From: an uncultured Treponema sp. | Lineage (GTDB): Bacteria; Spirochaetota; Spirochaetia; Treponematales; Treponemataceae | DNA: 28,776 bases | NCBI GenBank assembly: GCA_905236465.1 | Contig: CAJOQA010000003.1 | Coordinates: 1-28,776, forward strand | Reading direction: 5' to 3' | Part shown: positions 7,184 to 14,014 of the stretch, one piece after another | How the letters are laid out: each line of letters starts with the position of its first letter | Numbering within the stretch: position 1 is the stretch's first letter | Program-made: the position numbers and the translations under genes | The notes under the pieces: generated by a model | The model's input: only the letters and a program-made list of their open reading frames with translations | Databases searched by the model: none | What the model was told of the DNA's origin: nothing

Positions 7184-8485
7184 ATGAAAAGATTTTTCTT
7201 GCTGACTTTTTTCCCACTTATATTTTTTTTACAACCTCTTTTTCCTTTTGACTTCTCTTATACTTTTTCTTCTAGCTTAGATTCCGCCTTAGACTTGTAT
7301 TTATCATCTTTAACACAGGCCCAGCGGCTTAGTTTGCTTTTTCTTGTGAACATAGAAGGTTCTGAAACCTATTATTCAGTTGAATCCTATAAAAACGCAG
7401 ATGGAAGCACAGAGTTGCTAGTCCCTGGTGGTTGCCTTTTTTTCTCATATAACTTAGCAGAGGATGCCGGAAAAATAATAGCTTTTACAAACTCAATAGA
7501 AAAGTTTTGCAAAGACAATACTATTCCTTGCCCTTACTTAGCCTTAGATCAAGAAGGTGGATATGTAAACCGTTTGTCTGGAATTACCAGTAATCTTCCT
7601 TCAAGTCAGACAGTAGCTTCAAGGCTTTCACCAGCAGCTGCCTATCAGCTTTACAAATATCAAGCACAGCAACTACATTCCCTTGGTTTTACAATGAATC
7701 TTGCCCCTGTAGCAGAAGTTTCAGCTGAATGGAATCAAGATATGCTACAGACCAGGTCTTTTGGAAACCTTTCACAAACCCAAGCCTACAGTATAGTGGC
7801 TATTTCTGCCTACCAGTCGTGCGGGGTTGGTTCTGCAATTAAACATTTCCCTGGAAATACCAACATAGACCCTCATACGGGTTTACCAGAAATTGATCTT
7901 TCCAAAGATGCCTTAGATATATTTGCCTTAGCCCCCTTTTCCCTGATATTGCAGTCAAAACCAGCAGCTGTGCTTATGTCTCATGCTAGAACATCTATTT
8001 TTGATTCAAAAAGTCCTGCCTGCCTTAGCTCTTTTTGGGTAGGCGATACCCTCTTGCAAAGTATGGGCTTTCAAGGCCTGGTCCTAAGTGATGATATCTT
8101 TATGGCAGCCCTAGAGGATAATGGTTTCCCCCCTCAAAAAGCAGCTCTACAAGCCCTAGAAGCAGGCGTTGATGTTATTATGCTTAGTGAAAAAAAATTT
8201 GGCAAGGTAGCAAAATTTTTGGCAGATTATGCAGAATCTAATCCTTCTTTTGCAACTATATTAAAGCGGGCCCAGAAAAAAGTTTTATTTTTTAAGATTC
8301 AGACAGGCCAGTTGCTCTTGAAAAAGGGCGAAGATGGTAGTTATTCTGTCGTAGAGCAAAGTTTGCAAGACAGGCTTGGTAATCCTTCTGAGCGATTGGA
8401 AAAATTCAATATTGCCAAAAAAGAGGGTAGGGACTTTTACAATAAAACTTTTACCCTTTCGGCCAATAGTAGCAAGGATTTTTAG
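7184..8485 (+). CDS. Secreted glycoside hydrolase family 3 protein (NagZ-like)
   Basis: A 433-residue protein with a hydrophobic signal sequence (MKRFFLLTFFPLIFFLQPLFPF). The GH3 N-terminal barrel follows: LALDQEGGYVNRL near residue 123, LAPVAEVSAEWN, AIKHFPGNTNIDPHTGLPEIDL near residue 220, MSHARTSIFDS, and GLVLSDDIFMAAL with the nucleophile Asp near residue 304. NagZ enzymes remove N-acetylglucosamine from muropeptides. The Asp-x-His dyad proposed as acid/base is present (IDPH), but the KHFPGHGDT loop is about two residues shorter and lacks the second His. With a signal peptide it would act in the periplasm or outside, as in Bacillus. beta-N-acetylhexosaminidase is the best call; another GH3 glycosidase is possible. 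Its TAG is immediately followed by the ATG of the next gene. Confidence 0.82.
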   Translation: MKRFFLLTFFPLIFFLQPLFPFDFSYTFSSSLDSALDLYLSSLTQAQRLSLLFLVNIEGSETYYSVESYKNADGSTELLVPGGCLFFSYNLAEDAGKIIAFTNSIEKFCKDNTIPCPYLALDQEGGYVNRLSGITSNLPSSQTVASRLSPAAAYQLYKYQAQQLHSLGFTMNLAPVAEVSAEWNQDMLQTRSFGNLSQTQAYSIVAISAYQSCGVGSAIKHFPGNTNIDPHTGLPEIDLSKDALDIFALAPFSLILQSKPAAVLMSHARTSIFDSKSPACLSSFWVGDTLLQSMGFQGLVLSDDIFMAALEDNGFPPQKAALQALEAGVDVIMLSEKKFGKVAKFLADYAESNPSFATILKRAQKKVLFFKIQTGQLLLKKGEDGSYSVVEQSLQDRLGNPSERLEKFNIAKKEGRDFYNKTFTLSANSSKDF

Positions 8486-9379
8486 ATGAAACAAGCCTTA
8501 AAAAAAGAAAAAGTTCTTGGAAAACTTGCCTTTGATTCATATTATTCAGCTCTTTTTCCAAACTGGCAACTGCTAAAATCCTCATTGCTTACCGAGCCTG
8601 AATATGTGCAGGTCTTTTTTGCAGATAAAACTCCGTACTTTATGGATATTGCATCTGTTTGCGCAGCCTTGTGCCTGCCCGTAAAAAAAGCCCTAAATGT
8701 TCTTGATATGTGTGCAGCACCGGGTGGAAAAAGCCTTGTCCTTTCTTTAAACATGCCAGAAGATGCCCAATTGTTAGCAAACGAACGCTCTGCTGACCGC
8801 AAAAAGCGCCTTGACAAGGTTCTTTTAGAAAGTCTTTCAGAAAATAGATTTCGTAAAACCCAGCTACTTTGCTCTGATGCAGCCACGCTCTGTAACCGCC
8901 TAAAAAGTGAATTTGATGCTATTTTGCTCGATGCACCCTGCTCTAGCGAACGTCATGTTTTAAAAGATGAAAAATATCTTAATCTTTGGTCTCCTTCCCG
9001 TATAAAGCGATTGTCTATTGAACAGTGGGCCCTAATTTCTTCAGCTTGGCGCCTTCTGAAAAATCAAGGTTTCCTTGTCTACTCAACCTGTGCACTTAAT
9101 TCTGAAGAAAATGATAAAATTATTCTTAAATTATGTAAGAAGTTTTCAAATGCCCACCTCGTTGAAAAAGAAGAAGTTAAGAGTATTTTTATAGAAAATC
9201 TTGATTCAGCCTCATCGAATATTGATTTACAGGGGCAATATGCAAGCCTTCTAGAAGTCTTTGAATCGTGCATAAAAACTCAAGTTGGCTTTCATATACT
9301 TCCCTGCAGTACTTCTAGTGTAGAACATGCACCTGGTCCCATTTATTTTTCCGTGATTCAAAAGCAAGAACAACCTTAA
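8486..9379 (+). CDS. RsmB/NOP2-family RNA (cytosine-C5) methyltransferase
   Basis: A 297-residue SAM-dependent m5C RNA methyltransferase. Motif I is LDMCAAPGGKSLVLSL near residue 75, then LLANERSADRKKRLDKVL, motif IV ILLDAPCSSERHVLKD near residue 148 and motif VI LVYSTCALNSEENDKII near residue 193. The two Cys (DAPC and STC) are the product-release and catalytic residues of the family. There is no NusB-like or PUA domain, so it is the short form, closer to NSUN4-like proteins than to full RsmB; the rRNA or tRNA target cannot be read from sequence. The start ATG abuts the stop codon of the GH3 gene, so the two are translationally coupled although functionally unrelated. Confidence 0.88.
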   Translation: MKQALKKEKVLGKLAFDSYYSALFPNWQLLKSSLLTEPEYVQVFFADKTPYFMDIASVCAALCLPVKKALNVLDMCAAPGGKSLVLSLNMPEDAQLLANERSADRKKRLDKVLLESLSENRFRKTQLLCSDAATLCNRLKSEFDAILLDAPCSSERHVLKDEKYLNLWSPSRIKRLSIEQWALISSAWRLLKNQGFLVYSTCALNSEENDKIILKLCKKFSNAHLVEKEEVKSIFIENLDSASSNIDLQGQYASLLEVFESCIKTQVGFHILPCSTSSVEHAPGPIYFSVIQKQEQP

Positions 9380-9420
9380 GGCTTTTTACAATTACAACTA
9401 GACTTTTTTGATAAAACTAC

Positions 9421-9449
9421 TTGTAAAATTAGTTTTTTTGTTTTAAAAT
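9421..9449 (+). promoter_or_regulatory. Candidate promoter for the HD-GYP gene
   Basis: TTGTAA (9421-9426), a 17-bp spacer and TAAAAT (9444-9449) lie 34 bp upstream of the start codon in a 103-bp AT-rich gap. The -35 is weak (4 of 6). Confidence 0.35.
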
Positions 9450-9482
9450 AAAACCCATAAGAGTAAAAGTGGGAACAGGTAC

Positions 9483-10760
9483 ATGAAAGAAAATCTTGAA
9501 AGTCATGAGCAAAAGCTTCTACAAATTACAAAAATTGAAAAGCAACTTAGTGAAATAAAAGATGAAGATATTTTACTTGAAAATATTTTAACTGCTGCTT
9601 GTGAAATTGTCCATGCAGATGCAGGTTCAATTTACTCTTATGATGAGTCTTGCTTGGAACTTACGATCCGTTACAGTTTGAATAAAACTATTCAAAAAAA
9701 ACTTGCGCCAGGTGAGAAAATACCTTATTCATCTTTTTCCATGCTGGCAACATCTCAATCAATAGCAGGTTATTGTGCCCTTAATAAAAAGATTATAAAT
9801 ATTGCTGATGTCTATAATATGCCGGAATTTCTTGACAAAGAGAAAACTTTTCCGCGCCCATATAATTTTAATTCCCAAAATGATAAGAACAATAATTACG
9901 AAACTAGATCCATGCTGACCTTGCCTCTCACCATGACCAATGGTAAGGTTTTGGGAATTCTGCAGATTATAAATGCCCAGAATAATGAGGGGCAAATTAT
10001 TCCCTTTGATAGTGATGCTGAGTTTTACATTTCCCACTTTGCTACTACAGTTGGTCAGGTTTATGAGTATGCATATCTTACAAAACAGTTGATTGAACGT
10101 TTAGTAAGGATGGCAGGTTATAGGGATCCAAAGGAAACTGGAGCCCACGTAGAACGGGTTTCCTCTTTTGCCTTGGAAATTTATGACCGTTATGCTTCCA
10201 ATAAAAATATTCCTGAAAATGTTCGGTCAAAATATAGGGATACGCTAAAATTAGCTGCAAAGTGTCACGATGTTGGAAAGGTTGCAATTCCCGATAAAAT
10301 CTTGAAAAAAAACGGCCCTTTAACAGATGAAGAGCGGGCTATTATGAAGGGGCACACTATAATTGGTGCCCAGATTTTTACACCTGTCGAAAGTGAACTT
10401 GATGAAATGGCCCGTGATGTCTGCCTGCATCACCATGACCGGTGGGACGGAAATACAAGGGGGTATCCCGGTCGCTTTGAGCAATATATGGCTTTTGAAC
10501 CTGGTAGCCCTGTTCCGCCTTTTGAGCAGGAGTTTAAGGGTGAGAATATACCCCTTGCAGCCCGCATAGTGGCCTTAGCTGATGTATACGATGCCCTTAG
10601 GCATATCCGATCCTATAAAAAAGCCTGGACAGTAGACGATACTTTTAAGGAAATCGAAAAGGAGAGGGGACTGCAGTTCGATCCCGATTTAGTGGATGCC
10701 TTTATGCAAATACGAGACCGCCTAGAAGCTATAAATGCAACCCTTACTCCTGCTGAATAA
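9483..10760 (+). CDS. GAF and HD-GYP domain protein, probable cyclic-di-GMP phosphodiesterase
   Basis: A 425-residue cytoplasmic protein. A short coiled segment leads to a GAF sensor domain (about residues 25-200: IVHADAGSIYSYDE, then RSMLTLPLTMTNGKVLGILQIINAQN). The HD-GYP domain follows: GYRDPKETGAHVERVSSFA, AAKCHDVGKVAIPDKIL (HD pair near residue 261), MKGHTIIGAQIF, CLHHHDRWDGNTRGYPGRF, then IPLAARIVALADVYDAL. HD-GYP enzymes hydrolyse c-di-GMP, a motility and adhesion signal in spirochetes. Two oddities: the signature is DGNTRGYP rather than DGxGYP, and about 20 extra residues separate GYP from GENIPLAARI. Metal ligands look intact, so activity is likely. The ligand of the GAF domain is unknown. 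The 3' end overlaps the convergent UPF0178 gene by 17 bp. Confidence 0.9.
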   Translation: MKENLESHEQKLLQITKIEKQLSEIKDEDILLENILTAACEIVHADAGSIYSYDESCLELTIRYSLNKTIQKKLAPGEKIPYSSFSMLATSQSIAGYCALNKKIINIADVYNMPEFLDKEKTFPRPYNFNSQNDKNNNYETRSMLTLPLTMTNGKVLGILQIINAQNNEGQIIPFDSDAEFYISHFATTVGQVYEYAYLTKQLIERLVRMAGYRDPKETGAHVERVSSFALEIYDRYASNKNIPENVRSKYRDTLKLAAKCHDVGKVAIPDKILKKNGPLTDEERAIMKGHTIIGAQIFTPVESELDEMARDVCLHHHDRWDGNTRGYPGRFEQYMAFEPGSPVPPFEQEFKGENIPLAARIVALADVYDALRHIRSYKKAWTVDDTFKEIEKERGLQFDPDLVDAFMQIRDRLEAINATLTPAE

Positions 10761-11196
10761 TTTTATCTAAACATTGGGAAAATGCAGTTAGTTCTTTTGG
10801 CCCATACGATTTTTTCTTTTTGCCACCTGTCTGAATTCCAAGAGCGGCCATTTGCATACTTAAGTCTCTTTCTTTTAGAAGCTCTGCAATGTTTTCCTTG
10901 CTAAAACAAAGTCCCCTGTCATTTATTACCCTTATGTTTTTTTCAATAAGCCTTGCAGCTAGGGGAATATCTCTTGTCACAACTAAATCACCTATATTTG
11001 CTTTTTCAAGTATAGCATTATCAGCTGCCCCGCTTTCTTGCTTGCACAAGACCATAGTAAAAAGTTTACTAGTAAGGGTAAAGGGAATATTCCTATTTGC
11101 AAAATAAAGTAATGGAATATTTAATCTTATAGCTTTTTTTTGTAAAAGATTTTTTGCAGAACTAGGGAAAGAATCTGCATCAACAAGAATTTTCAG
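10744..11196 (-). CDS. UPF0178 (YaiI/YqxD, DUF188) family protein with a probable CTG start
   Basis: The protein is complete only if read from a CTG at 11196. From there it is 150 residues, the family's usual size, and begins (M)KILVDADSFP, matching the family N-terminus (M-K-I-x-V-D-A-D-A-C-P). It continues with YFANRNIP, ESGAADNAILEKANIGDLVVTRDIPLAARLI, INDRGLCFSKENI and LLKERDL. The first in-frame ATG (11055) would delete 47 conserved residues. Between the upstream in-frame stop and the CTG there is no ATG, GTG or TTG, and AGAGG lies 6 bases before the CTG. UPF0178 has a PIN-like fold; its function is not established. It starts 11 bp after the zapA stop, at the end of the infC-rplT-zap transcript. 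Confidence 0.85.
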   Translation of the reverse strand: MKILVDADSFPSSAKNLLQKKAIRLNIPLLYFANRNIPFTLTSKLFTMVLCKQESGAADNAILEKANIGDLVVTRDIPLAARLIEKNIRVINDRGLCFSKENIAELLKERDLSMQMAALGIQTGGKKKKSYGPKELTAFSQCLDKIIQQE

Positions 11197-11207
11197 ATAA
11201 GACCTCT

Positions 11208-11501
11208 TTAATTTATTACTTCATCAATCTTTTCAATCATTTCCAAAGTAATACGCTCTGTTTGATCTTCATCTAGCTCTTTTTTGGAAGAAAAGTTTAG
11301 TTTTCTAGCTTTAAAAAGCTCATCAACAAGATTTATACCTGCCAAAATGCTTGCTTGTAATGGATTAGCTACGTGGCTCCCTTCTTGTATTACATTCGTA
11401 ATCTCTTTGTAATACGAAAGAAGTTTTTTCAAATAGTCAGTATCTTCGCTAGCCTGAACAGCAAAAGATTCTCCTAAGATGTCAATCCTAAGTTTTCCCA
11501 T
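11208..11501 (-). CDS. zapA: Cell division protein ZapA
   Basis: A 97-residue protein with the ZapA layout: an N-terminal beta segment, MGKLRIDILGESFAVQASED, then DTDYLKKLLSYYKEI and a helical LQASILAGINLVDELFKARK. ZapA binds FtsZ and bundles protofilaments at the division ring. It lies downstream of a ZapB-like coiled-coil gene and behind rplT. The C-terminal part is charged and likely coiled coil. The UPF0178 gene follows 11 bp later, suggesting one transcript. Confidence 0.8.
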   Translation of the reverse strand: MGKLRIDILGESFAVQASEDTDYLKKLLSYYKEITNVIQEGSHVANPLQASILAGINLVDELFKARKLNFSSKKELDEDQTERITLEMIEKIDEVIN

Positions 11502-11525
11502 TAAGCAAGCAACCCCTTTTTTGCG

Positions 11526-12041
11526 CTAAAAAATATCAAACTGGCTATTTACCGAAGCCTCATTTGTAGCAGTAGCGTTTATTTCATCTGCCTTTTCAAA
11601 AAGAGAGCCTGTTTCATTAGAAACTGAATCTGTTGTTTCTTTTTGTTCTGTTTCTATAGTAGTAGCAGAAGAAGAATAGTCAATAACTTTTTCTTCCTCT
11701 TCTACCGCTTCTGTAGTATTTTCAGCTTCTGCTACTTTGTTTTCAGAAACTGTTTCTTCTGCTTCAGAAGAAGTTGCGTTGCCAAGAATTGAATCCTCAA
11801 CAACGTCAAGTTCCTTCAAAGCATTGATGATGGAAGACTCAATCTTATCTTGCTCATTTTCCAAAGATGTAACCAACTCCGATTTATCTGATAATGCCTT
11901 TGTGAGCTCTGCGCATTTTCTACGTAAAGCATCATTATCAGAATTTAGCTGCTGTACCTGTGATGTTAAATCACGGATTTTTGCAACAGCGGTTTCAACC
12001 TTTTTCTGTAAGAGCAAAACTTGATCTAGTGTTACCATCAT
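11526..12041 (-). CDS. ZapB-like coiled-coil protein with acidic tail
   Basis: A 171-residue protein. Residues 1-85 are a continuous heptad coiled coil (LDQVLLLQKKVETAVAKI, then LNSDNDALRRKCAELTKAL), like ZapB or other short division coiled coils. Residues 85-160 are Glu/Thr/Ser/Ala-rich and probably disordered, and the end is NSQFDIF, a hydrophobic tip that could be a docking peptide. Two consecutive ATG codons open the gene; the second (12038) has the better 6-base spacing to the AAGAGG ribosome binding site. It sits between rplT and zapA, which supports a division role together with ZapA. ZapB identity is an inference from shape and neighbourhood, not from a diagnostic motif. Confidence 0.65.
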   Translation of the reverse strand: MMVTLDQVLLLQKKVETAVAKIRDLTSQVQQLNSDNDALRRKCAELTKALSDKSELVTSLENEQDKIESSIINALKELDVVEDSILGNATSSEAEETVSENKVAEAENTTEAVEEEEKVIDYSSSATTIETEQKETTDSVSNETGSLFEKADEINATATNEASVNSQFDIF

Positions 12042-12054
12042 CTACCTCTTAAAG

Positions 12055-12411
12055 TTAAGCCTCTAAAGCTTTTTTTGCAACTTCCACGACAGCCTTAAAA
12101 GCTGTAGGATCTTCAATAGCCATATTGCTTAAAGCCTTGCGGTTTAAAGTAACATTGGCCTTTGCCAAACCATTAATAAAGCGACTGTAAGTCAGCCCTT
12201 CATCACGAACTGCTGCATTAATACGGGCAATCCAAAGACTGCGGTAGTCTCTTTTCTTAAGCTTGCGTCCAGAATATGCGTGGTCAAGTGCCTTTACAAC
12301 TGCATCTTTAGCAGCCTTATAGTTAGACTTCCTGTCACCATAAAAACCCTTTGCAAGCTTTAAAATTTTAGCACGGCGGTTCTTTCTTTTTGTACCATCT
12401 ACTGCTCTCAT
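12055..12411 (-). CDS. rplT: 50S ribosomal protein L20
   Basis: A 118-residue basic protein with the L20 pattern throughout: RRAKILKLAKGFYGDRKSNY, KKRDYRSLWIARINAAVRDEGLTYSRFINGL, then LNRKALSNMAI and a C-terminal helix. L20 is needed early in 50S assembly and in many bacteria represses the infC-rpmI-rplT operon by binding its own mRNA. Here it lies in the classic order after rpmI. The usual MARVKRG start is replaced by MRAVDGTKRKNRR. Confidence 0.97.
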   Translation of the reverse strand: MRAVDGTKRKNRRAKILKLAKGFYGDRKSNYKAAKDAVVKALDHAYSGRKLKKRDYRSLWIARINAAVRDEGLTYSRFINGLAKANVTLNRKALSNMAIEDPTAFKAVVEVAKKALEA

Positions 12412-12447
12412 TTCTAACTCCTAAAAATCTCTTTTTTTCCCTAAAAA

Positions 12448-12648
12448 TCAACCGTAGGGAAGAAGCTGTTTGCGGATGCTTTTTGCTGTGTCTTCAGAAA
12501 GAATACCAGCATGACGTAAGTGCATCTTGCGCTTTGGAGATCTCTTAGTCAGAATATGGCGAAGATTCATTTTCTTGTACTTTACTTTACCTGATGCGGT
12601 AAGTGAGAACCTTTTTGCAGCAGCTCTCTTTGTTTTCATCTTAGGCAT
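12448..12648 (-). CDS. rpmI: 50S ribosomal protein L35
   Basis: A 66-residue, very basic protein with the L35 pattern MPKMKTKRAAAKRFSLTASG at the start and HLRHAGILSEDTAKSIRKQLLPYG at the end. It is placed between infC (12-bp gap) and rplT (36-bp gap), the conserved order. In E. coli L20 represses this cistron's translation; no comparable structure was worked out here. Confidence 0.97.
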   Translation of the reverse strand: MPKMKTKRAAAKRFSLTASGKVKYKKMNLRHILTKRSPKRKMHLRHAGILSEDTAKSIRKQLLPYG

Positions 12649-12660
12649 AACTAAAACCTC

Positions 12661-13185
12661 TTACTTTTTGACTTTTGAGCCTAATGTCATAGACATAAAC
12701 TTGCCGTCCATTGCAGCAGCCTTTTCTATTACATAAGAGCCGGGGGTAAGTCTGTTTTCAACCTCTTTAAGAACTCCAAAACCAAGGTCTGTGTGCGCAA
12801 GTTCCCTTCCGCGGAAGCGAATAGTCACTTTTACCTTGTCACCTTCGTCTAGGAATTCTTGTACGTGTTTGGCTTTTGTGTCAAGGTCGCCTGCACCTAT
12901 TTTAGGTTGCATACGAATTTCCTTTAACTTCAATACCTTTTGGTTTTTCTTGGAGTCACGGAGTTTTTTCTCCTGTTCAAACCGGTATTTTCCAAAATCC
13001 AATATTTTACAAACAGGTGGATTCGCGTTGGGAGAAACTTCAACAAGGTCGAGCTCCCGCTCTCTTGCCATTTTGAGGGCCTCCAGTGTAGGTACAATAC
13101 CTTTCTGCTGACCTTCATCATCAATGAGTCTGATCTCGCGCACCCGAATTTGCTCGTTAATGCGCATTCCCCTATTGTCTGCCAA
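12661..13185 (-). CDS. infC: Translation initiation factor IF-3, TTG start
   Basis: A 174-residue protein, full length for IF-3: N-domain RINEQIRVREIRLIDDEGQQKGI, VEVSPNANPPVCKILDFGKYRFEQEKK, linker with RMQPKIGAGDLDTKAKHVQEFLDEGDKV, and C-domain VTIRFRGRELAHTDLGFGVL. IF-3 binds the 30S subunit and enforces start-codon selection. The start is a TTG at 13185: an in-frame TAG precedes it and AGGAGG lies 4 bases upstream. The next in-frame ATG is at 13167. Rare infC starts are known to allow autoregulation by IF-3. It leads the operon infC-rpmI-rplT and probably the zap genes. Its leader (13186-13250) carries two stem-loops. Confidence 0.96.
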   Translation of the reverse strand: MADNRGMRINEQIRVREIRLIDDEGQQKGIVPTLEALKMARERELDLVEVSPNANPPVCKILDFGKYRFEQEKKLRDSKKNQKVLKLKEIRMQPKIGAGDLDTKAKHVQEFLDEGDKVKVTIRFRGRELAHTDLGFGVLKEVENRLTPGSYVIEKAAAMDGKFMSMTLGSKVKK

Positions 13186-13197
13186 CTATCCTCCTAC

Positions 13198-13212
13198 GTG
13201 TTTGGTAAACAC
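13198..13212 (-). promoter_or_regulatory. Hairpin just upstream of the infC ribosome binding site
   Basis: On the minus strand GTGTTT-ACC-AAACAC is a perfect 6-bp stem with a 3-base loop, ending 2 bases before TAGGAGG. A second imperfect stem (AGCTTGC at 13235-13229 with GCAGCT at 13221-13216) precedes it. Leader structures controlling infC operons through L20 or IF-3 are known; whether this one binds either is not shown. Confidence 0.45.
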
Positions 13213-13254
13213 AAAAGCTGCCTATCTAGCAAGCTCTTTTTACAATTATTGTTT

Positions 13255-13284
13255 ATTTTATCAGAAATTATTAATCTTTGTCTA
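13255..13284 (-). promoter_or_regulatory. Candidate promoter for the infC operon
   Basis: TAGACA (13284-13279), an 18-bp spacer and TAAAAT (13260-13255) on the minus strand, each 5 of 6 to consensus, give a leader of about 60 bases before the infC TTG. The promoter overlaps the last codons of the upstream membrane-protein gene. Confidence 0.5.
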
Positions 13285-13930
13285 GTCTTGTATTGCGTAT
13301 TTTTAGACATTTCTTATAAAAAAATAGTCCGCATACATAGGTGTAAATGCAAAATACTATAAGCCAAAGAATTTTCAATATAGAAAAATACCAAAGGTTT
13401 TCAATAACAGCTGGTACTAAGCAAATTAACATTGTTATGGCTGAAAGTAAGATAATTTCCTTTGTATTCTTTGTTGTCTTTTTATTTAAAAAAAGCGGTA
13501 TTACCAGGCTTATCAAAAGTGACATCTCTGCAAAAACTATAGGCTTAAAGAAAAGATAATAGATAGAATTTCTTTCCATAGCTGAAATCACAAAATAGGG
13601 AATATAGAGTGCGTAAAATGAAGCTAAAAGAACAAAAAAAGCCTCTGTTTTATATTCAAAGTCATCTTTGCATAAAAGTAGGTGGCATATCCCTAGTGCT
13701 ATAAAGGGGAGGGCAGAGTCCTTAAAAAAAACATGGAGGCAGTTTTTTATAAAACTGTCTGTCTTTATATAGAAAGAAAAGATGAAGAATTCCTTAATGC
13801 AACAGACTGCACTTGCAATGACAAGCGCAAAAATCATCTGGGGAATAAAATTTTTCCATGAGTTGCTACTACCTATATGGGTAAAAAATAGAATAGAAAG
13901 CGGAATAAAGGTCAGTAAAAATAAATACAT
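13271..13930 (-). CDS. Multi-pass membrane protein of unknown function
   Basis: A 219-residue hydrophobic protein. About six to seven membrane segments can be read: residues 1-18, 28-52, 70-88, 98-116, 128-150, 158-178 and 185-208, separated by short Lys/Asn-rich loops; the C-terminus is basic. I recognise no family motif or conserved polar residues pointing to a transporter class. The ATG at 13930 has AGGAAG 5 bases upstream, supporting translation. It lies between fba and the infC operon on the same strand, with a stem-loop just before it, so it may be expressed by read-through from fba. The coding potential is convincing; the function is unknown. Confidence 0.65.
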   Translation of the reverse strand: MYLFLLTFIPLSILFFTHIGSSNSWKNFIPQMIFALVIASAVCCIKEFFIFSFYIKTDSFIKNCLHVFFKDSALPFIALGICHLLLCKDDFEYKTEAFFVLLASFYALYIPYFVISAMERNSIYYLFFKPIVFAEMSLLISLVIPLFLNKKTTKNTKEIILLSAITMLICLVPAVIENLWYFSILKILWLIVFCIYTYVCGLFFYKKCLKIRNTRLDKD

Positions 13931-13943
13931 AAAAGCTTCCTGT

Positions 13944-13986
13944 ATAAAAATTATGGCAGATTTCCTAAAAAAATAGAAAATCTGCC
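13944..13986 (-). terminator. Probable fba terminator
   Basis: GGCAGATTT and AAATCTGCC (13955-13963 and 13978-13986) form a perfect 9-bp stem with a 14-base loop, 28 bp downstream of the fba stop. On the minus strand it is followed by ATAATTTTTATA, a broken U-rich tract, so termination may be partial and allow read-through into the membrane-protein gene. Confidence 0.6.
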
Positions 13987-14014
13987 TAATAATTACCTAT
14001 ATAATAAGGGACAA

